Shown here in pieces: positions 10,830 to 21,244 of a DNA stretch of 64,000 nucleotides. Made by a program: the position numbers and the translations under genes. The stretch covers positions 4,992,544-5,056,543 of the forward strand of contig JARWIR010000042.1 of NCBI GenBank assembly GCA_029959085.1, in the 5' to 3' direction. The notes under the pieces were generated by a model. The model made no database searches. It saw nothing but the letters and a program-made list of their open reading frames with translations, and was not told the DNA's origin. This DNA comes from Nemophila menziesii (lineage: Eukaryota > Streptophyta > Magnoliopsida > Boraginales > Hydrophyllaceae). Position 1 is the stretch's first letter; each line of letters begins with the position of its first letter.

Positions 10830-11217
10830 TTGTATTGCCAGACACATAGAAGGAAAGCCTATTAACAGGAAAACATGGATATTTGGTGTTAAAGCGGAAG
10901 CTACATGAGTTATGTTCGCATGTATAGTTGCAAGTCAATTTCCTAGGAGATATAACATTTTCGAGAATGATTATGTCAATGTCGTCATGCCACTGTTGGA
11001 TTCATCTTTGAAACCTGTCAAGAAAAATTGCAATAGTTTAGAGTAAATTAAATTCTATAGAGATCAGTGTAATATATCTTCCCTTTTGTCCATCGAAAGA
11101 TTAACATGGCGGCGGAATGGGTGACAAAACAAAAGTTCGAAGGTATTTTGATTAGAAAATGGATAGTCACCGCACCTCCCAAATTAGACAAATTTTTGCC
11201 CGTGAGTATGGTCCTAT
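10830..11217 (+). pseudogene. RNase H-like (RVT_3 type) fragment, copy A
   Basis: The plus strand encodes the C-terminal half of an RNase H-like domain of the type found in plant L1 LINEs and related domesticated proteins. A segment ending with FENDYVNVV corresponds to the usual 'ESD..VV' strand. The end reads NMAAEWVTKQ, then a tail with PPKLDKFL before a stop at 11215-11217. A stop and frame shifts interrupt it. Related copies lie at 26717-27104 and, more diverged, at 41497-41880, each just upstream of an FLX-like first exon. It seems to be part of the duplicated unit. Confidence 0.6.
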
Positions 11218-11699
11218 AGGGATTTGCTAAACTGTTGTATTCTTTTGATCTTTCAAAACTTTTTAATATTATGTCATTTCGATCAAAAAAATTATATTCA
11301 TACAATAATCTTTAGTTTGCTCATTGATTAAATGTTAAAAAACTCTTTAATCCTAGTATTTTCTGGTTGTTTGAATTGGTTTTGGTTGCGGTGGTGGTGA
11401 TCGGGAGTGGTTTTGGTAGTGTTGTGGAGGAAAAGGAGATAAAGAAGGAAGAAAACGAAAAGGAAAAAAATTAAAAAAAATTAAAGAGTAAATGACTTTG
11501 TCCTCTTATTTGTTTGGACGAAATTTTTTTTGTTAATGAAACGTGTCTTGAATATCTTTCTAATAAAAAATATATAAAATAGGGTTTAAATGTTTATTTG
11601 CAAATATAAAGGTAAAACTTGTCTCTTGAGACAAAAATAGAGGTTTGATTGAGATATTTAGCCTAAAAAGGTTACGAGGATATTTATATAAAAATATAA
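11218..11699. other. Spacer upstream of unit A2
   Basis: AT-rich spacer between the RNase H fragment and the A2 first exon. It contains GAAAAGGAGAT at 11430-11440, the empty site for the LINE found in block B. It is the likely promoter region of A2. No clear element is visible beyond AT-rich runs. Confidence 0.5.
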
Positions 11700-12326
11700 T
11701 ATATTATAAATATCTGTTAACCTAAAAATAAGCACATAACCCAAATATATCACATTCGCCGTACTATCTTCTTTTACATCTTGTACCCACTTCACACTTA
11801 TTTCAACGTTGATACTTTCTCATTACACTATAGCCGACGGAAACCCTTCTATGATCTCTCAAATACAATACATATAATCAGTTTTTGCAAGATCTTACCC
11901 TACGTTTCTAGAATGCGATCGTTGATCATTTCATTTCAACAAAAACAACCAGGTAAGACATTTTAGTACCCATTATGAAATTACATTTCAATTTAGTTAA
12001 TTAGGTTATGAATTTTTCATGATCGAGAATTAAAATCGACAATCTGAATTAGAATCACTTGATATAAATGATTTTTTCTGGATAAATTTTTCAATACCTC
12101 AATCCATGAAAAAATAGTCAAATATAAAATTTTATCTGATTATCTTTTAACAATTATTTATTTATAAGGTTACTCTACTTACTTATTTGATTAGTTATTG
12201 GGGTTTTGTTATTTTATATATATTTTAGTTTAATTTTTATATAATTGATTTGATTAATTATAATTAAAAATGTTTAAATTTTAAATTTAAGAAAATTTAC
12301 GCTCGAGAACAAATAATATTTTTAAT

Positions 12327-12402
12327 CAGTTGGATTAGCTCAATTGGTAAGAGTCTTACTATTTCTTTAGCACATGGAAGGTACATGGTTCAAATCCTCT
12401 TA
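12327..12402 (+). repeat. tRNA-like sequence, probable SINE remnant (copy A)
   Basis: Has an A box (TAGCTCAATTGGTAAGAG) and a B box (GGTTCAAATCC) at tRNA-like spacing of about 50 bases. Acceptor and anticodon stems do not pair well, so a functional tRNA is unlikely. It is absent from the matching intron of B4, where the flanking 'gaacaaataat' sequence continues without it. It is directly followed by a MITE. Repeated at 34626-34701. Confidence 0.5.
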
Positions 12403-12853
12403 GGGTTTGTTTCGATGGGGGATGGGGAGGGATGCGATTGTATTAAAGGATAATAGAAATCCCTTCCCTTGTTAGTATTGGAAAAAAATTAGAGGGGATA
12501 GTTTATTAAAGGATTCTTACAATCCTTTATGAACCCCTATATATTCAATCCTTCCAATTTGGTGGGATTAGGAAGGAAGAATTCTTTTATTACGTTGTAA
12601 TGTCTAAATTACCCTTATTCTTTCTTTATAAAATATTTTAATAGGGGTATATAAGTCATTTAGTTATAAAAAGAATCCCTTCCTTCCATTTTCTTCTAAT
12701 CCAAACACCGGATACCTATAATTCTTTAATAAAACCTCTCCCTCTCTTTTTATTCAATCTAAACAAGATTAAATACTCTTATTTCCATTTTCTTTATTAT
12801 ACCCTCCTTTCTTATCCTTTATTAAAGAATCTCTCCTTAATTCAAACACACAT
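12403..12853. mobile_element. Tourist-like MITE, copy A
   Basis: 451 bp flanked by TTA (12400-12402 and 12854-12856), the 3-bp target typical of PIF/Harbinger elements. The ends are imperfect inverted repeats: GGGTTTGTTTCGAT at the left against ATGTGTGTTTGAAT for the right end read inward, 9 of 14 matching. No coding capacity. The same insertion is at 34702-35153. A better-preserved relative by its ends is at 52355-52721. Confidence 0.55.
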
Positions 12854-13695
12854 TTAGATATAAAGTACAAGGCTCTCGAATTTGATTGAAGAGAAACAAA
12901 AAAGAAATAATTATTTAAACTCATTTGGTTTTTTTTAGTTGATTTTTCTTTTTTTTTTTAGTCGAAACATTTGGGTTGGATATATATAAACGTTAAGACC
13001 CTAGGAATTTTTTTTTGAACTCATACTTTATCTTCTAGGGCCGGCCTAACCTTTTACTTCGTCTTCAGTTGCATTCGTAAAATCCTCTTAAAATTGTAAA
13101 AAGAACATAACCCAAACCTTACCCCTTTAAGTCGGCCCAAACTTTTTCCTTTTTTAATACTTTAAGCAATTGAACAGTAAATTGAATTTATTTTTACAAA
13201 AAAGCGCAACTTATTAATCTTTCAAGTGTTAGGTGTAAAAGGAATGAATTTCTTTCTCATGTGAGTTGTAGGCATGCGATTGCTAATAAAAGGATGGAAA
13301 ATTGTGAGCTGGTGAAAGAAAAATATGATCTGGAAAAGAGCTTGGTACAGATGGCTTGCGAGCAACGAGAGCTGCACAATCAACTTGCAAGTTTCGATAG
13401 AAGAGCATCCTTTCCTCCTTCTTCAGGTACATCCTTTGTGTCTCATTTTGTCTACTTACAATCTAATCTGATAATGTTGTCTTAATATTGAAGGTGGACC
13501 CTCTGGGATAAGGCCTAGTGGTCATGCTGGCAGCTTCCCTACTTCTGTTCATCAGGTATGTATGCAAACACTAATTTATCAAAATATTTATATGAGTTGA
13601 TTTTATTGTTACATTATTGACACTTGATGCATTCTTCTCAGGGCAATCCATATGGTTCAACTTCAACTTCAAGGGAAAGATTTGATAGACATTGA

Positions 13696-13971
13696 AGGCT
13701 GCTCTTTGTCCGTTCTATCTGTTCTGCCTTGTGGATTATGGGTAGTCATTAAACACTGTGAAATATACATTTGTAGTTTTTTTTCTTTCTTTTCTTTATG
13801 ATGCTTATACATATAGCTACAAATCAAAACCTTAATCAAATACATTGACCAGATCTGGTCAAACTAGTTTTTTTTATTATTTTTGATTTTGTAAATTATT
13901 TAAAGATGTATAATAAAGTTTTAAAGATGAATAAAAAATTATTTTGACTTTTTTATGCTTTGGTTATTAAT
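13696..13971. other. A2 3' flank
   Basis: Sequence following the A2 stop matches the 3' regions of A3 and B3 for about 150 bases, then becomes AT-rich. It is the probable 3' UTR and terminator region of the unit; no clear poly(A) signal stands out. Confidence 0.4.
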
Positions 13972-14224
13972 AATACTCATCAATTTTAAAGAGTCTCATC
14001 AAATTTACGGGATACTCATCACATTTATCAGAGACTCATCAAAATTATCCGAAATACTCAGTAAAATATATAGAGTACTCCTAAAAATATATAGAGTACT
14101 CTGTAAAATATATAGAGTACTCCTTAAAATGTATAGAGTACTCATCAAATGTATAGAGTACTCATCAAATGTATAGAGTACTCAATTGTTTTTCCGATAC
14201 TCATCAAATTTAGCCGATACTCTA
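13972..14224. repeat. Minisatellite with ATATAGAGTACTC units, copy A
   Basis: Six close copies of a 20-21-bp unit containing (A/G)TATAGAGTACTC lie at 14061-14184. Degenerate units with ACTCATCAAATTTA precede and follow them. Block B has only three close copies (36366-36430), so the array has changed length since the duplication. Confidence 0.85.
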
Positions 14225-14232
14225 TGTTTTTT

Positions 14233-14333
14233 CCGGTGACCGGAGGTCGGTAGTCAGAGGTCGGTGGTCGGAGGTCGGTGGTAGGTGGTCGGTGGTAGGT
14301 GGTCGGAGGTCGGAGGTAGGTGGGTAGTGGTAG
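14233..14333. repeat. GGTCGG/GGTAGG simple tandem repeat, copy A
   Basis: A purine-biased run of GGAGGTCGG, GGTGGTCGG and GGTGGTAGG units about 100 bases long, following the minisatellite. Block B has about half as much (36476-36530). No coding signal on either strand. Confidence 0.8.
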
Positions 14334-15292
14334 TAGAGAGAGAAACAGTGACATCACACTTTTTTTGTCTTTTAGTGTTAGTAAGGGTAGGAAAGACAAT
14401 TGTCAAAACAAAGGTCCTTTGTAAGAAGAAATTCCTGGACCATACTCTATAGAAAAAAATATAATATTCAAAACTCTATGTATAATTCACCCATAAATAT
14501 AAAATAAGACCCTCTAAAAAAAATTTAAAACTCAAATTTTATCTTCTAGGGCGAGCCCAACCTTTTTATTCTTCATCGGTATGTTTTTTTTGGTTGGGTT
14601 TACGACCAACTTCAACAGTAGGTTACATACGTAGAACACTTTTAAAATTGTACAAAGAACATAACCCAAATTTGCCCCTTTAGATCGGCCCAAACTTTTT
14701 TTTTTTTTTCTAATATTTTGAACAGCCGAATTTATTTTATCCAAAAGAGGCGCAATATTTTAGGTGTAAATTTTCAAAAAGAATATCTAATTTTTCATCG
14801 AGCCGCAGCTCATTGGATCTTCGTCTCAAGTTTGCAAAAGGTTCGATTTCTATAATTCTATTTAATTTTATCAAATGTTGATGATTGTATATCGGTTAAT
14901 TTAACATAAAATTGGGAAAATTGTTGATTGGTAATTTATTTGATTGTGATCTACATTTCTGATTTTGATGTAATATTATTTTCCCTCTATATCGATTGAG
15001 TGCAGTATATTACGATTTAGTGATTATATGGTAAATAGTGGTTAAATTTATAAATTATTTTAGTATAGGTAATTGTGTTTTGTGTCCCTCTAAGTATGTA
15101 TATGTACGGGTCTGCTTATCGATCTGACGTCTTTGATTAATTGAGTTTTGTGTTCCTCTAAGCATGTGTATGTACGGTTTGTATAGGTAATTGTAGTTAT
15201 AACTGGTAGTTGTGTTATTTAGACAGTGAAATTAAGTATAATGGTGTTAATTTTGTTGTACCGTTTGAAATGATTTATTTTTTCTATTGCAG
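14334..15292. other. Intron 1-derived sequence upstream of A3
   Basis: From about 14540 onward this matches intron 1 of A2 (13030-13230), and from 14800 it matches intron 1 of A1 (9000-9545). No copy of the first exon is present between A2 and A3. A3 therefore begins in former intron sequence, and its promoter is uncertain. Confidence 0.65.
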
Positions 15293-15296
15293 AGAA

Positions 15297-16203
15297 ATGG
15301 CTGATAACAATAAACTGGTCGAAGAACAAAGCTCTCTGCAGAGAGAGATATGTGCTGCTAAAGAGGAGCTGCAACGTAAGTATCGTGAGCTTGATGAAGC
15401 GCAAGACAATGAAGTTTATCGGTCAATGGGGCTTTACTTGAGAGTAGCCAAGCTGCAAACTGAGCTTCAAGCCATGGAGCCGCTGAAGAAGGAGGCTTCT
15501 GAGCTCGAAGCTGAAGTTGAGGAGGGGAATATTGAGGATCTGTCTGCTCAACTTCAGAAGATGAAAGATGAGCATCAGAAGTTGGTAGCTGAGAATCAGC
15601 AGATTCCCAAACTAATGGAAGACATTAATGAACTACAGCAAGAGCTTCACTGGACCAGGTTTGTTTCTCCTTAATTAATATCTCTTTTATATTAAAAACC
15701 CCTTGGAATAATAATGAATGAATTTCTTTCTCATGGTGACTTGTAGGAATACGATTGCTAATAAAAGGATGGAAAATAGTAATCTGGTGAAGGAAAGATA
15801 TGATCTGGAGAATAGCTTGGCACAGATGGCTAGGGAGCAAAGAGAGCTGCACAATCAGCGTGCAAGTTTAGATAGAAGAGCATCCTTTGCTCCTTCTTCA
15901 GGTACATCCCTTCCCTTGTGTCTCTCATTTTGTCTACTTACAATCTAATCTGATAATGTTGTCTCTAATATTGAAGGTGGACCCTCTGGGATAAGGCCTA
16001 GTGGTCATGCTGGCAGCTTCCCTGCTTCAGTTCATCAGGTATGTATGCAAACACTAAAATAATTTTTATCAAAATAATTAAAAGAGTTGATTTTATTGTT
16101 CCATTATTGACACTTGATGCATTCTTCTCAGGGCAATTCGTCTGGTTCAAGCTCTACTTCAGGGGGAAGAGTTCAAAAACAGGGAGAATTTGATAAACAT
16201 TGA
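15297..16203 (+). CDS. FLX-like coiled-coil protein A3 (four coding exons)
   Basis: Exons 15297-15658, 15747-15901, 15977-16038 and 16132-16203 join in frame to 216 aa. All introns are GT-AG and phases agree. Residues about 1-120 are a long coiled coil with heptad-like leucines (AKLQTEL, MEPLKKEASELE) and the QQIPKLMEDINELQQEL segment, which corresponds to the 'NQQIPALRAEIDGLRQEL' region of FLX (FLOWERING LOCUS C EXPRESSOR) and FLX-like proteins. Exon 3 gives the following 'ANKRMEN...ENSLAQMAREQREL' helix. The C-terminus is glycine/serine-rich and ends DKH. Arabidopsis FLX works in the FRIGIDA complex that raises FLC expression; a similar role here is only inferred. The start codon sits four bases into exon 2. 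The N-terminal part of typical family members is missing, and no own first exon is seen upstream. Confidence 0.8.
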
Positions 16204-18620
16204 AGGGCTGCTCTTTGTCTTATCTCTTCTGACTCGAGGAATATGGGTAGTCATTATACACTCTGTGCAATATACATTTGTAGCCTTTTTATTTTTATTT
16301 TTTATGATTCTTATATATATATCAAAACCTCAATTTAATACATTTGATCCTACTCTATCCCACCATGAGCTCAGCATAATCTTAAATTTTGTTTGGATTT
16401 AAAAGTGAGATTTGGTTTTATATTTATATCCGTCTTTGGCTGTGTGAATACGGTTTCTTACACAGATTTTTGAAAACACCTTCCTCCATTATGTTATAAA
16501 AAATAACTATACAGTCGTATGGATATGGAATGTTCATTCTGGTTTTTAGGCTATAAAATAGATTTTTTGAGAGAATATGAGGAGATATTCATACTCTGCA
16601 ATATTTGGTAATAGTTTTCCTAGTTAAATTTGAACACATATGGGGGTATTTTGGAAATTACGTGTTTCTATATGAACACAACAAAGATGTTTAGAGCTGA
16701 TCCTCCTATAGATAGCAATATTTACGGGTAAGCTAAGGTTAGGTTGTGAGGGAAAAATCACTTATCCGATATATAAGTGTGAGCAAATAGTCCGCTTGGC
16801 CTGTTCTCTCCACTATAACCTGGCCCATATAGCTCGCGCGGGCTATGCACTCCTTTTATTAATATATTAAAGTAATAGAATATACTTATAGATGGAGAAG
16901 AAATAAAAATTGTACAACTAAATATCAATCACCAACATAAAAATATTGAGTAGAGGTCCGTTAAAAATCCAGAAGACTGAGCCTTATAAATAGGGTCCAC
17001 AAATTGAACTCTACATAAAGTACACGGGCCTGAACCGATATATTCCATTTAGGTGAGGAGGTACATATATCTCTTTTAATCCAAGTTATAAGTATTGACG
17101 ATCATTAACCTGATCATTATCCTTAAGTGTAAACTTCATATTGTTGACTTGTTAGAAGGAAGACTGGAAGTCTCTTATGAGACTTTCCACCGCATACCAG
17201 TTATGCTTTTATTTGTTTTTCCTGGTGGTAAATTGCAGCTATAAAGCATATCCACCACAAAAGAAAAAACTTGAATTAGAATGTGAAAATGAGCAACTCA
17301 AATAAAGCTCATCATAAATTTCCCCCCCCCCCCCCCCTTAATCTTCCTATTGATTAATAGCATCTTTCTCCAACTTATGGTGTGCTTCTTCCATGACGAC
17401 TAAGGCGCTAGTAAAAATGCTTGGCGTCGTGGAGAGGCACCCTAACCCACCTATTAAGTTGGGCCTCTATATTTTAGAGGTCACGGAGTAGAATTGCTAG
17501 ATAGATTTTCTAATATGTTGGGCCGTATATTATACTATTTTCTTAGACTTTCCTTTTATTTAATTGGTCATTGTACGTATTTCTTCTAGATTAAGCCAAA
17601 ATTTAATGCTTCCGTTTATATATGATATCATTTTGTGGGTAATTAATGTTTCAAGTCTTACTTTTCTCCTTGAAGAACACACATCTTTTCTATACTCGCG
17701 TTATTTGTGGGCCCTTTTTAAGGTGTACAATAACCATTCGAAGTAGGCAAGATTGAGAAATTATTTGATGTTATTATGCATTCTACTTTTAGACTATGTT
17801 CTCTAATTTCAGCATTTGCATTTAAATATATTTTTTTTCTTCTTTTAATCCAAGTTTCTCATTTATGTTTCCTTTTATAGGTTAAGAGCTATGCCATGCT
17901 TTTCTGTGAGAATTTCTTAACGGTAAGGCATAATCAGGTATTATTCTTTTCCTTGAATAATTTATAATTAATGTAGCATTATGTGGCTGCCCATGTTCAA
18001 CTATTCTTACTCGTTGAAACATGGCATTACATGATATAAATTTACAAAAGCTTCGTAACTCTTAACATATCTTTTAGTTATGTATGTGATTTAATGTTTT
18101 TGTATAAAGCATGTGTAATTAGAAGTCCCAAAGATATTATACGGAAATGCCATGAATCCATGAAATCTCTGTACAGAACCAGGTATAGAAGATGGTTATT
18201 TGCAGGAAACAGTGATAACTTATTTTATTGGCATAGTCTATATAGATAGTATTGATAAGAGTTGTTACAGCACAGTGAAAAAACAATATGGTTTAACACA
18301 ATGATTGAAGGAGAGGCTTTAGCATTCCTTATTATTTAGAAGAAGCTGATAGATACTCTTTTTGAATGTTTTGAAAAATTGAATCATAGTATAAAGTGGT
18401 ATTAAAACTATTGTATGGTAACCTGTTTTCCTAATATATAGAATTACTGCAGGACTGCTGTTAGCTAATAAATTATTTGAAGTGCTTAAATAGGTTGTTA
18501 TAATTACAGGATACCTATTTTCTTGTTTTAAATTAAATCTGCTGATTTAGTTGTGTTTTTTATATATTTTGAGGGCTCTTCGTAATTTCAGATTTAGAAA
18601 AAGAATGTGAAAAAGAACGA
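16204..18620. other. 3' flank of A3, older duplicate of 38389-41345
   Basis: This stretch aligns with 38389-41345 but with many more differences than the rest of the block. Matching landmarks include 'gtcctttgg'-type 3' UTR near 16240, the 'gtgagcaaatagtccgcttggcc' area near 16780, and 'taagccaaaatttaatgcttcc' near 17590. B has extra sequence around 39060-39400. I see no open gene. Similarity ends near 18620, where the VPS11-bearing segment begins. Confidence 0.6.
17322..17337. repeat. Poly(C) run
   Basis: Sixteen consecutive cytosines (poly-G on the minus strand). At the matching place in block B, near 39880, only a short ccccc remains, so this is a local expansion and prone to sequencing error. 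Confidence 0.9.
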
Positions 18621-19069
18621 AATATTTACAGATTTTTTGTTTTTTTATTTCCTATACCATTTAATTTTTTTTCACATAAATTTTAAAAAATTTAAAATAT
18701 AAGTGTGAATTCAAATCCATCTATTTAAACTTTATCAAACTATCACCACAAAAATTCGGACTTTGATTTTTTTTTATAAAAATTAACAAAGCTAAAAAAT
18801 TGAAAGAATATCTGATTTGTGTTTTTTAAATATAATTTTTGAGATTGACACCTAATTATTGAATTATTATTTTGACCGCTTGCGGACAAAAATATCAAAG
18901 ATGTGGCCGGAGAAAGACATTTTACTTTTTATCCTCCCTGAAATAGTAACACATTTTACAAAATAAGGACACAAATAGCAAAGATGTGGTCGTATCAGGT
19001 ACAAAAGGTAAAGGCCTTTAGGATATATACTCTATTTAAACATTCAGGCACACAATTTGCATGAAGAAC
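18621..19069. other. AT-rich spacer
   Basis: T- and A-rich sequence with no gene. Near 18890-19000 there are two 'caaagatgtgg' repeats ('atatcaaagatgtggccgg' and 'tagcaaagatgtggtcg'). It marks the edge between the FLX array and the VPS11 fragment. Confidence 0.4.
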
Positions 19070-20207
19070 AGGTTCAAGATTCCCAATCGTATGTATATAC
19101 TGAGACATAGCTTCATCAAACTCTCCTTTACCATATAAATGATCACCGTACTTTCTCAATACTTCAGCTGTAGCAGCTGCATCAGCTTGTTGACTTTGAA
19201 CAAGATTAATAGCTACAGTATAAAGATTTTTCTTAAACAACATATCTAACTTACTTTCCATATCCTTTTCCCCAATACATATGGCCGATTTATCCTCCAT
19301 TACAAGTATAATATTACCCCATTCACATAGCATATGCGAAACCTCATCAACTATAACACTATGTGCAATTAACCGATTCTTCAGATCATAAATATTGAAA
19401 GAATTCTTATTAGTCTTTTGATCAGAAACGATACATAAAAGGTATCCTCGGAACCACCCAAGAAACTTCTTCTCCCCTTCAAAAGCCCAACATGGGCCCC
19501 GCCCATCTGTGTTGTAGAAATATACTGCCTCGGGTCGACCCACTATTAGCTCCTGATTAGCGTTAAAACTATTAGTATATTGCAATAATCATAGATAAGG
19601 AGATATTTTTATAAAAAAAACATACCGAACGCTCAGTCATTGTCACACTAGCAACACTAGATCCGATGTGATCAAGAGTTTGTTTAGAAGGTGGTTGAGT
19701 TTGTAAGTTAAACAAAGTAACTGACTCTGGAGAGACTGCGAAAAGCTGTAAGGCTTGACCATCTGCACGAAATCCAAGGGCAGTAACGGAATTTTGTCCT
19801 TTTTCAACATCGAGCTGGAAGCGTTTGATTCGTTCACGTGCAACATCTCCTTGAATGCAATAGATGCAACCATTGTCCAGTCCAATAGCTATTAATAGTA
19901 TATGTGGAGCTTCTTCCAAAACCAAAAATGATGTGATCTACAAAATACAAATTATTTATGTAATATAATATACTTTTCACCTGATTCTTGGATGGAATAA
20001 AAGAAAGTAACAGGAAGAAACTCAAAGAGTGAATACCTTGGCTTCTGAAAATTGATTAGTGAATATTCGTACTATTTGAATACAATTAGGAGTTGAAGTA
20101 CTTGTACCCTCTGATTGCATCTTATCAAGGTCAAAAATCTTGAGACACACAGCTGAATGCTGGGATATTTCCTCATCTTCTCCAACAGTTACTAGAAAAT
20201 TTCGTTG
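19070..20207 (-). pseudogene. VPS11: VPS11 fragment, three internal exons
   Basis: Three consecutive exons on the minus strand, 20207-20037, 19937-19626 and 19552-19070, splice in frame through GT-AG introns with no internal stop: 57, 104 and 161 codons. The sequence is that of vacuolar protein sorting 11: RNFLVTVGEDE, then ILLIAIGLDNGCIYCI, then RGPCWAFEGEKKFLGWFRGY, then LDMLFKKNLYTVAINLVQSQ. VPS11 is a HOPS/CORVET tethering subunit acting in endosome-vacuole fusion and is about 950 aa in plants; this covers only part of the N-terminal beta-propeller and the start of the helical repeats. The first exon and the whole remainder are absent on both sides. Introns are retained, so it arose from genomic DNA, not mRNA. 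It is very probably a non-functional, fairly recent copy. Confidence 0.88.
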
Positions 20208-20645
20208 CTGATTCAATAACCAAAAAGAAAGCACAAGTAAGTTGCAATAATAAATGAGTCTTTAGTAAGCACATGACTTAATTTTCCTACATAGGTAACA
20301 CAGGGACTAATGGTGCAATTTACGTAACAACAGGGACTCAGGGGTAGAAGTCAATTAAACTCGACCTCCAACACAACATGGTTTCTGTACATATCTACGA
20401 CAAACATCGATTCTATTTACCAATCTAATAAATGATACCAGAACTCCTAGACCTATTTATCACTGACAAATTGAAAAGCCCTAAACTTTTGCAGACAATA
20501 TATTAACAAAAGAAACAAATCGATGTTGTTTTGACAATTCACAGTCAAAACACACAAGTGAAGTACGTTGTTTGTTCAGAAAATTGGAAACACTATAATG
20601 AAAATTGTGAGAGACTTAAATGATTCTCTTGCCTTTTTCTTGTTC
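20208..20645. other. Sequence upstream of VPS11 fragment
   Basis: Probably remains of the VPS11 intron that preceded its second exon. No further exon is recognisable. It includes the phrase 'cacagggactaatggtgcaatttacgtaa', common in repetitive intergenic DNA. Confidence 0.35.
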
Positions 20646-20664
20646 TATGATTGCTATTTGGATC

Positions 20665-20835
20665 CTACAGACAACAATTTGTTGAGATATGGGTGATGAT
20701 AGAGTACAGGGTGACTGAATCTTGGACAACACAATTCACTGTGGGACCTATCATGAGAATCAATCGCCCTCTTTTGGTTTCGAAGAATAAAAAGCTTTTC
20801 TGGGAAAGCAATGAAGGACTGGAAAGTTTTTGAAT
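20665..20835 (+). pseudogene. F-box-associated (FBA) domain fragment
   Basis: The plus strand reads VEIWVMIEYRVTESWTTQFT followed by IMRINRPLLVSKNKKLFWES, the well-known C-terminal FBA module of plant F-box proteins (WVM.EYGV.ESWT..). It stops at 20832-20834, before the usual end of the domain, and no F-box lies upstream. It is a gene fragment on the strand opposite to the adjacent VPS11 piece. A preceding CAG at about 20669 could be an old splice acceptor. Confidence 0.7.
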
Positions 20836-21236
20836 GACAATACGTCTCTCATGTAGCCTTGAAACTGATGAAATAGATGCTTAATATATTTATGGCCATG
20901 CAAATACATATATAGAGTTTTGGTTAATCAAAGAGTCTAGTTTCTTTTAAGTGAGAATTTGTCTTGTTGAACCGTAAACTAAAGCCTTATGAGTTGTAAC
21001 TAATGTTATTATCTGCTTTTGATTGTTCTTACTTTTCGTGTTTGCGAACCAATTCTCTCCTTACATAGTTCTTTTGTGTTGATGTTATAAATTAACATTG
21101 GGAAGTTTTACATGCTTTACAGTGGGTAATAGGAATCACATCCCCGGTTATCTTTCCAATTTTTTCGCATGCATTCTCATTTGAGATAGTACATTGATAC
21201 GAGTATTGACATACCTATACATCTTAGTCATCATCC
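20836..21236. other. Intergenic, nothing recognised
   Basis: AT-rich DNA without an open frame or a repeat that I can name. Confidence 0.4.
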
Positions 21237-21244
21237 ATTTAGAT

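Larger units (their letters stand above)
11700..13695 (+). pseudogene. FLX-like unit A2, exon 2 deleted
   Basis: The first exon, about 11710-11952, ends CAACCAG with a GTAAGA donor and contains ATG at 11912 followed by 13 codons. Exon 3 is 13272-13426, exon 4 13494-13555, exon 5 13642-13695 with TGA. All keep good splice sites and open frames. Exon 2, which encodes most of the coiled coil, is missing: near 13240 the intron 1 sequence 'ttaggtgtaa' runs straight into 'aggaatgaatttc', which normally sits just before exon 3. Without exon 2 the exon 3 frame has no normal start, so I call it a pseudogene. B2 has the same deletion. Confidence 0.8.

Noticed and set aside
11912..11966. ATG in the A2 first exon as the true protein start of FLX-like genes
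   Set aside because: Joining exon 1 to exon 2 from this ATG gives a different frame from the coiled-coil frame and soon ends; A1 has ATG-TGA here. It is better read as an upstream frame in the 5' UTR.
12327..12402. Functional tRNA gene
   Set aside because: A and B boxes are present but the stems do not pair and the anticodon arm is not recognisable; a SINE remnant fits better.
13972..14224. CRISPR-like array of repeats
   Set aside because: Eukaryotic DNA; the units are directly tandem with no unique spacers of even length.
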